Shown piece after piece: positions 8,992 to 14,663 of a stretch of 14,663 nt of DNA (position 1 is its first letter; each line of letters starts with the position of its first letter). The stretch comes from Planctomycetota bacterium. Its GTDB lineage: Bacteria > Planctomycetota > GCA-002687715 > DRQF01. Below the pieces are notes generated by a model, which was not told the DNA's origin, searched no databases, and was given only the letters and a program-made list of their open reading frames with translations. The stretch lies in NCBI GenBank assembly GCA_015485455.1, contig WFTN01000336.1:1-14663 (forward strand), written 5' to 3'. Made by a program: the position numbers and the translations under genes.

Positions 8992-11319
8992 ATGCAAGGT
9001 TTATTTGGTGCACCTTCAATGCTCTGGTGGGGAGCGGCCGCTTCGATCCCAGTGGCGATTCATCTTTTGTCCAGGCGCAAATTTCGCAAAGTGCCATGGG
9101 CCGCTATGCACTTTCTCGAACGTGCATTCAAACGGACTCGCAAGAGACTTCAACTGGAGAATATTCTGTTGATGCTCCTGCGGATAGCGATTTTGCTTCT
9201 CTTCGCCTGTGCCTTGGCTGATCCACGCACCAGTGCCGCTGCAGGATTAGGAGGAGACAGTTCCCGCACTGTTTTCCTGGTCATCGACAACTCCTTCAGT
9301 ATGGATTACCGCGATGAATCCAATGAAGCACCTTTTGATCGAGCCCAGGAGGCAAGCCACCGATTGATGGCAAGCTTAGACCAACAACGTGATGCCGCAG
9401 CATTGTTGAGCTTAGGGGGCAAAGCGAGAATCCATGTCCCTCTCACGCGAGAGCTCCAAACCGTCACCGATTCATTGGATCAAATCCAACTGACCCATGG
9501 GGCCACAGATACGATTGGTGGACTTGGGATCTTGACTGGCCTTCTGCAAGAACCTGAGCTGGACAAGAATTTCCCTGGCCGGCGAACAATCTACATTTTC
9601 ACAGATATGCAAAGAAGTGCCTTGGTAGGGACTTCGGAAAACAACTCAGAAGGCAACCTTTCCCTCGACCTTCCAGACCCTCGGGTTGAAGACATGTTGC
9701 GACAAATCACCGATGCCAAAACAGATGTCTACTTCGTTGACGTCGGCGATGAGAAGAACGAAAGGGTTTCCAATGTCGCGGTTACCGGTTTAAGTCATGT
9801 GGGCAAGAGCTTGGTCAAGGGACGTCCCACGGACTTCGAATGTACCATCAAGAATTTCGGCGACGAATCCGTCAGCGGCGAAATCCAGTTCTTCGTCGAT
9901 TCTGAACAAGCTTTCGTCCAACGAGAAGTTGTCACTGAGCTCAAGGGCAGAGCAACAGGCACCCAGGATTCATCCGAACGTACGTTAAGATTTCGCGCGG
10001 AGTTCAAAGATGCCGGGTGGCATTATGTAGCGATTCGCTACGTTGACGATGCTCTGGGAGTCGACAACACCAGAAGGTTCGCATTCGAAGTGCGTGATCG
10101 AATTCGGGTCTTAGCGGTAGACGGGAATGGGGCCAGAAAACCAGAGGATTCCGCTGTGTTCTTCTTGGCCAGGGCCCTAGACCCTTGGGTAGGCCGACGA
10201 AGTGAAGGAGCATCTTCCTTTGATGTGAAGGAAGTATCCCTTTTGGAATTCAGAGCGGAAAACCTGGAAGGCTACGACTTAGTCGTTCTATCCAACGTCT
10301 CCCAACTTTCTCCCAGTCGCGTTGAGGCTTTGGAATCTTTCGTTTCTTTGGGTGGATCACTTTTGTTTTTCGCCGGTCGGTCATTTGAGGTTCCGGGGAG
10401 ACTGGGTCCATCGGGATCCGCAAACGCACTGTTTTTTAAGTCAGGAAAGGGGCTCTTGCCCTTTCGCATGTTGAAAGCAAAGGGGTCTGACGACCTCACT
10501 GCAGATCCATTCAATCTTCAATTTGAGACCTTTGACCATCCAGCCATGGCCTACTTTGAAGATCCGCGCATCCGTCCAGGAGTCACAAAAGTCCCGACCT
10601 ACAAGTTCGTCACCACAGAAATCACGAAGAAGGAAGGAAGTCGTATTCTCGCATCCTTCCGATCTGCCAACCAAAAAAACCGGGATTCGGTGAGTTGGCC
10701 CGCCATTGTTGATCATGCTTTCGGAGAAGGACGTGTGATTTTCTTCAGTTCGTCTTCGGATCGGAGTTGGAATCTCTACGGCGCCACACCCGCTTTTGTG
10801 CCGTTGATGAAGGAAATCTGCTACGCGTTGACCAGATCTCAAGGACGCGACAACATCAAAGTAGGCGAACGCATCCTGATTCGCTTTTCAGGCAATGTCG
10901 AGAATGTGCAAGTATCCATTGGCGATGATACGCCGATCAACCGAAAAACCGTGGGAGAAAAAGGCTCTGATTCCGTCAGCGTCACGCTCAATCGCATCAA
11001 CCGATCCTGCTTGGTTCGAATCAAACCCCTAGGCGGGAGTGCAGGAGCCTCAGGGACGACCCGCTTGGTTGCGGTCAATGTCGACCCAAGTGAATCCGAC
11101 TTGACTCGGGGCGGTCGAGGTTGGATTACCGCTCACTTGGGAACAGAGTTGATCAAGACCATCAAAGCCGGACAGGAATTGAATATGGAAGCTTCAGGAA
11201 AGTCCGAGTCCCGGATCTGGCGGGCTTTCCTCTACTGTGTCCTGGCATTTCTTCTTCTCGAAACATTATTTGCCCGTCAATTCGGACGCGAGTCCCGAAC
11301 GGAAACCCAGGCCGCTTAG
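8992..11319 (+). CDS. BatA-like membrane protein with VWA and GATase-like domains
   Basis: The 775-residue protein starts with the BatA-type N-terminal double-helix region: TM1 about 8-26 and TM2 about 57-77, joined by a strongly basic loop (SRRKFRKVPWAAMHFLERAFKRTRKR). A VWA domain follows (92-260) with MIDAS DNSFS (99-103), Thr172 (HGATD) and Asp205 (FTDMQ). Residues 263-368 look like an Ig/CARDB-type sandwich. Residues 370-470 read as a GATase1-like fold (RIRVLAVDGNG, GYDLVVLSNV, FVSLGGSLLFFAG) with Ala where an active enzyme would have Cys. A C-terminal helix lies about 744-761. The basic TM1-TM2 loop implies that the large middle part is periplasmic. It is a presumed partner of the MoxR/DUF58 pair. 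Annotators often label such proteins aerotolerance regulator; that role is not shown here. Confidence 0.88.
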   Translation: MQGLFGAPSMLWWGAAASIPVAIHLLSRRKFRKVPWAAMHFLERAFKRTRKRLQLENILLMLLRIAILLLFACALADPRTSAAAGLGGDSSRTVFLVIDNSFSMDYRDESNEAPFDRAQEASHRLMASLDQQRDAAALLSLGGKARIHVPLTRELQTVTDSLDQIQLTHGATDTIGGLGILTGLLQEPELDKNFPGRRTIYIFTDMQRSALVGTSENNSEGNLSLDLPDPRVEDMLRQITDAKTDVYFVDVGDEKNERVSNVAVTGLSHVGKSLVKGRPTDFECTIKNFGDESVSGEIQFFVDSEQAFVQREVVTELKGRATGTQDSSERTLRFRAEFKDAGWHYVAIRYVDDALGVDNTRRFAFEVRDRIRVLAVDGNGARKPEDSAVFFLARALDPWVGRRSEGASSFDVKEVSLLEFRAENLEGYDLVVLSNVSQLSPSRVEALESFVSLGGSLLFFAGRSFEVPGRLGPSGSANALFFKSGKGLLPFRMLKAKGSDDLTADPFNLQFETFDHPAMAYFEDPRIRPGVTKVPTYKFVTTEITKKEGSRILASFRSANQKNRDSVSWPAIVDHAFGEGRVIFFSSSSDRSWNLYGATPAFVPLMKEICYALTRSQGRDNIKVGERILIRFSGNVENVQVSIGDDTPINRKTVGEKGSDSVSVTLNRINRSCLVRIKPLGGSAGASGTTRLVAVNVDPSESDLTRGGRGWITAHLGTELIKTIKAGQELNMEASGKSESRIWRAFLYCVLAFLLLETLFARQFGRESRTETQAA

Positions 11320-11326
11320 GAGCAGC

Positions 11327-11330
11327 AGGA
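11327..11330 (+). promoter_or_regulatory. Shine-Dalgarno that selects ATG 11337 of the second VWA membrane gene
   Basis: AGGA lies six bases before ATG 11337, with a further GGAG at 11319-11322. The frame is open upstream to 11121, but that part is inside the preceding gene in another frame and gives a protein-like text unrelated to the family. A second ATG at 11343 is possible. Confidence 0.6.
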
Positions 11331-11336
11331 AAATAC

Positions 11337-13736
11337 ATGAGCATGTCATTTCTGCAAATGTCGAACAATCTAATTGATGAAGGCATCCACTTCAAAAGCC
11401 TACCACCGAACTACGTGGCTTGGTTCTTGATTCCATTGGCGGTCATCATTTACACCTGGTGGTTCTACAAAAGGGAAAAACAAGGCAGCAAGAAACTCAG
11501 GATATTTCTTGCCGCACTACGAGTCCTATCAATCTTTTTCGTTATCGCACTGCTTTTCGATCCTCATCGTCAATTTCGCCGCATTGAAGAGATTCGCTCA
11601 ATGGTGACGATCTTGGTGGACGAGTCGGCCAGTATGGCTAAGAAAGACAACTACGAACAAGATCCTGAAGGTGGTCAAAAATTGGCGACTCAGGCCAATC
11701 TGTCTTCATCCTCTTCCCTTCGAGACTCAAGCCGCTTGGATCTTGCCAAGAAGATCCTAGGTCCTGATGGCCTCGACATCATTGCTAAAATCAAAGAAAA
11801 GCACGAAGTCAAACTGCGGGGATTCTCTACACCTCGTCCTCACCCCTTGCAAGAGCTATCTGAAGCGACCGAAGAAGGGGCAGTCACGGCTATGGGAGAC
11901 GCCTTGGCTGAGACTTTGGCAGATCCTGACATTCAAATTAAACCGAACACCAGCGTCATCCTCATCAGTGACGGACGAAGCAATACGGGCACGAATGTTG
12001 TTGATCTTGCGACCCATGCTGGGCGCAACGACAAGATCCCAATTCATACAATAACGGTAGGCGACACAAACTCAGCTCGTGACTTAGAATTACGCTTCAT
12101 CCGGGCGGACGAGGTGGTACTCAAGGGTAATACTCTGAATATGGAGCTCACAGTCCGCAATCGTGGATTCGGTACCCAATGGGTCACAGTGACCATCATC
12201 GACCAGAAGTCCATCCAATGGGCTCCCCCACAGCAGAAGAAAATCGAAGACTTGGAAACAGATCAGGTTATTTCACTCAACATTCGGGTCGATCGTCCGA
12301 AGGGCACATACACTTTGGATGTTCGTATCGCTGGGCCCACGGCAGAAGAGAACAAGAGGAACAACGTCAAGAAGCACACAGTCACGGTGAAGGATGATCT
12401 CCTGCGTGTCCTTTATGTTGATACCCTTCCTCGTTGGGAGTATCGAAGGCTCAAAAACTTCCTTGTCCGGGGCGATGAGGCATTTCGCGCCAACTGCTTG
12501 CTCCTATCGGCCGAAACTGATTTTGTACAAGAATTCACCCCGGCTCCCGGGATGAAGTCGATCCGTGAGTTCCCCAAGGAATTTGCCGCCTTAGACGAGT
12601 ACGACGTCCTAATCTTTGGGGACGTAGACCCAAGCCGTCTGGCGTCCACACCCGTGGCCGTCAAGGCCATTCTGGAGAACATCCGCAAATTCGTCGACAA
12701 CGGAGGCGGATTAGCCGTCATTTGTGGCGAAGGATGGACACCACGAGCCTACGCCGATTCCCCACTGGACCAATTGCTGCCCGTCGACATAACAGTCGAC
12801 AGCGATGGAGGTGGTCCGATGAGAAACTACGTTGACGAGTGGAAGCCGAAACTCTCCGCTATCGGCCGCACCCACCCCATCATGCAACTGCGATCGGACC
12901 CAGAGGAGAATCGTGCTCTCTGGGAGGATCGCAACGAGGGGCTCATGGAACTGCGTTGGTGGTACCCCATCAGAAAAGCGTCTCCGGCGGCACAAGTCCT
13001 GGCTTATCACCCCAACGAAAGAAATCGGTTTGGCAATTTCCCTCTCTACGTGACTGGCTCCTATGGCGATGGCCCGGTGTTCTTTTCGGCAGTGGACGAA
13101 ACTTGGCGATGGTTTTACATGAAGGGCGCCTTCGATTTCAATCGTTTCTGGGGCAACACTATCCGGTTTCTCTCCCGAGCACACCTCTATCGTGGAAGTA
13201 AACGTTACAAATTGATCTCCGATGCTTCTGAATATCACCAAGGAGAAACTGTTCACCTCACGGCATTCGCTAAGGATAAGAACTTCGAAAAACAAAGGAC
13301 GAAAACTCAGCGAGTCATGATCGTTCCACCAGAAGGAAAAGCCAAAGTAGTGGAATTCCCTCTCAAATCAGATGGAGAATACTTCTGGTCCTTTAAGCCA
13401 ACAAAAGACGGTCACTATCAAGCATGGATCGTTGGTGATGAAGGTCTTACTGGAAGTCGATACGCCCTCATATCCTTCGACGTACGCTACGTTGATCCGG
13501 AGCGCCAAGACTCTGCCGTTGACGTCGAAACCATGAAAGAAGTTGCCAGGGCAAGCGGCGGCGCACACTTCATTCTTGCTGATGCGTCGGAGGTGCTGAA
13601 TCGCCTCAAGTCAGACACAACGAGACGAAGTTCTATTACCACTGTTCCTTTGAGAGAAAAGCCTTGGTTACCACTGATCCTCATTCTCCTGATGACAACG
13701 GAATGGCTGATTCGTAAGCGGACAAATATGGCATGA
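11337..13736 (+). CDS. VWA membrane protein with GATase-like domain
   Basis: The 799-residue protein has two N-terminal helices (about 27-44 and 54-74) with a basic loop between them (YKREKQGSKKLR), and a C-terminal helix (about 776-792) followed by RKR, so the bulk should be periplasmic. The VWA domain (88-250) has MIDAS DESAS (95-99), Thr184 (AVTAMGD) and Asp212 (ISDGRSN); a polar Ser-rich insert lies at 110-132. A CARDB-like segment (250-350, LRFIRADEVVLKGNTLNMELTVRN) precedes a GATase1-like fold (355-485, LRVLYVDTLPRWEYRRLKNFL, YDVLIFGDVDPSRL, FVDNGGGLAVICGEGW). Cys463 falls where GATase nucleophiles lie, unlike the neighbour. It starts 17 bases after the previous gene and overlaps the next by four. 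The architecture is frequent in Planctomycetota. Function unknown; probably part of the MoxR-linked membrane complex. Confidence 0.87.
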   Translation: MSMSFLQMSNNLIDEGIHFKSLPPNYVAWFLIPLAVIIYTWWFYKREKQGSKKLRIFLAALRVLSIFFVIALLFDPHRQFRRIEEIRSMVTILVDESASMAKKDNYEQDPEGGQKLATQANLSSSSSLRDSSRLDLAKKILGPDGLDIIAKIKEKHEVKLRGFSTPRPHPLQELSEATEEGAVTAMGDALAETLADPDIQIKPNTSVILISDGRSNTGTNVVDLATHAGRNDKIPIHTITVGDTNSARDLELRFIRADEVVLKGNTLNMELTVRNRGFGTQWVTVTIIDQKSIQWAPPQQKKIEDLETDQVISLNIRVDRPKGTYTLDVRIAGPTAEENKRNNVKKHTVTVKDDLLRVLYVDTLPRWEYRRLKNFLVRGDEAFRANCLLLSAETDFVQEFTPAPGMKSIREFPKEFAALDEYDVLIFGDVDPSRLASTPVAVKAILENIRKFVDNGGGLAVICGEGWTPRAYADSPLDQLLPVDITVDSDGGGPMRNYVDEWKPKLSAIGRTHPIMQLRSDPEENRALWEDRNEGLMELRWWYPIRKASPAAQVLAYHPNERNRFGNFPLYVTGSYGDGPVFFSAVDETWRWFYMKGAFDFNRFWGNTIRFLSRAHLYRGSKRYKLISDASEYHQGETVHLTAFAKDKNFEKQRTKTQRVMIVPPEGKAKVVEFPLKSDGEYFWSFKPTKDGHYQAWIVGDEGLTGSRYALISFDVRYVDPERQDSAVDVETMKEVARASGGAHFILADASEVLNRLKSDTTRRSSITTVPLREKPWLPLILILLMTTEWLIRKRTNMA

Positions 13737-14663
13737 AGAAATCTCCTATTTTACTGCTCGTTGCGATCTCTTGGGTCTGTTTCCTGGTGGAAGTGTCCCA
13801 AGGCCAGATCTTCCGTGGCCGCCCCAGAACAGAGTACTTTCGCAGCAAGGTACAAATCGCCGGGAGCCGCCTTGCAGTTCAAGATCTTGACAAAGCCAAG
13901 AAAGATATCGCCAACAAGGAATATGCCACCGCCGTCAGGCTTATTCAGAAAACGATCGACAAGTTTGGTGATCGGGCCATTAAGATAGAGGAAGGTCGCT
14001 ATGTCGGAATTCACGACTTCTGCAATCGCCTCCTGGAGAGCCTGCCACCAGAAGGAAAAAGAACTTACCTACAGATCTACGATAGTTACGCGAAGATTCT
14101 TTACCACCACGGAATCAAGGAGCAGGACACAGAAAAACTTCGGGAAACCTACTTCCGCTACCGCAATACGTCTTACGGCAAGCCTGCTCTTGCTGCGGCG
14201 ATCTCCATTGAGTTCGAAAACGGAAACTTAGAAACAACAAGAGAACTGGCTCTCTTATTTCGTTCGCTCTATGGCGACGCGCCATCGAACTTGGGCCCCA
14301 TATCAGCTTTGGTGATGGCCACGGCATTTTTGAATCAAAGAGAAAACTTGTCGAGCCTCAAGAAGGAGCTATCACCAGCCCTGCTCAAGAAAGGACTCAT
14401 TTTCGGAGCCAAGTCCGTCACCCTGGCCACTCTGATCGAAGAAGAACTAAGGCGAATCAACCGGATTTCGGCTGTGAACAGGCTCAAGGCACCTCGAGCA
14501 CAGTTTTTCAAAACTGAGCAATGGCTTCACGAACTGCCAATGCTCCCTCGCAGCCGCTCGACTCCCGCACGCTGCGATGACTTCGGAGAATTCCCATCAC
14601 CCAGTCAATTTCCATGGAATCCTGTCAATCCCATTGTCGACGAAAGCTCAGTCTACCTGAGTA
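13733..14663 (+). CDS. Exported helical-domain plus PQQ-like propeller protein (3' end outside window)
   Basis: This open frame runs from the ATG at 13733 to the window end without a stop, giving 310 residues. The start overlaps the previous stop as ATGA. A signal peptide (MKKSPILLLVAISWVCFLVEVSQG, cleavage near residue 24) is followed by a helical region with tandem-repeat character: DLDKAKKDIANKEYATAVRLIQK, then RTYLQIYDSYAKILYHHG, KLRETYFRYRNTSYGKPALAAA and FENGNLETTRELALLF. The last visible residues (PWNPVNPIVDESSVYLS) resemble the lead into a propeller. In the gene at 5036 the equivalent text reads LLQPIVTPENVVFHS just before its first repeat. I infer a paralogous architecture with the propeller beyond the edge. 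Function unknown; probably periplasmic. Confidence 0.8.
   Translation, partial: MKKSPILLLVAISWVCFLVEVSQGQIFRGRPRTEYFRSKVQIAGSRLAVQDLDKAKKDIANKEYATAVRLIQKTIDKFGDRAIKIEEGRYVGIHDFCNRLLESLPPEGKRTYLQIYDSYAKILYHHGIKEQDTEKLRETYFRYRNTSYGKPALAAAISIEFENGNLETTRELALLFRSLYGDAPSNLGPISALVMATAFLNQRENLSSLKKELSPALLKKGLIFGAKSVTLATLIEEELRRINRISAVNRLKAPRAQFFKTEQWLHELPMLPRSRSTPARCDDFGEFPSPSQFPWNPVNPIVDESSVYLS

Noticed and set aside
11121..11336. Upstream extension of the second VWA protein within the preceding gene
   Set aside because: It lies in a different frame of a well-supported gene, and the TM-containing family N-terminus begins only after ATG 11337.
12711..13295. Long antisense open frame (194 codons) inside the second VWA gene
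   Set aside because: The plus-strand frame has clear domain structure. The antisense translation has no recognisable motif and no ribosome site, so it is a coding shadow.

Overview
The window holds twelve protein genes in two divergent, tightly packed blocks, with one control region (3060-3364) between them. I see no RNA genes, insertion sequences, CRISPR arrays or convincing rho-independent terminators. The gene style points to Planctomycetota or a close PVC relative: MoxR and DUF58 are followed by two large three-helix VWA membrane proteins with GATase-like folds, next to exported proteins that join a helical domain to a PQQ-type propeller. The DNA has moderate GC. This placement is inference from gene content, not a measured phylogeny.

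Left block, minus strand, transcribed pssA-folK-panC-ispE (3059 down to 16). It is a housekeeping operon for phospholipid, folate, pantothenate/CoA and isoprenoid precursor synthesis. All its junctions overlap (TTGA, 29 bases, ATGA), so translation is probably coupled.

Control region (3060-3364). It carries a plausible sigma70-type promoter for eno (TTTACA, 17 bases, CATAAA), a weaker one facing pssA, and a 25-base near-perfect palindrome (3300-3324) on the predicted eno transcription start. That palindrome is the most distinctive non-coding signal in the window.

Right block, plus strand: eno, an ftsB/divIC-like gene, an exported helical+propeller protein, a MoxR AAA+ ATPase, a DUF58 protein, two VWA membrane proteins, and a second exported helical+propeller protein cut by the window end. 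Gaps are 2, 94, 21, -44, 10, 17 and -4 bases, so the block may be one transcript. Charge patterns put MoxR and DUF58 in the cytosol, the VWA/GATase-like domains of both membrane proteins in the periplasm, and the two propeller proteins outside the inner membrane. The likely theme is an ATPase-driven chaperone or remodelling system that acts on an envelope complex. Its substrate is unknown.
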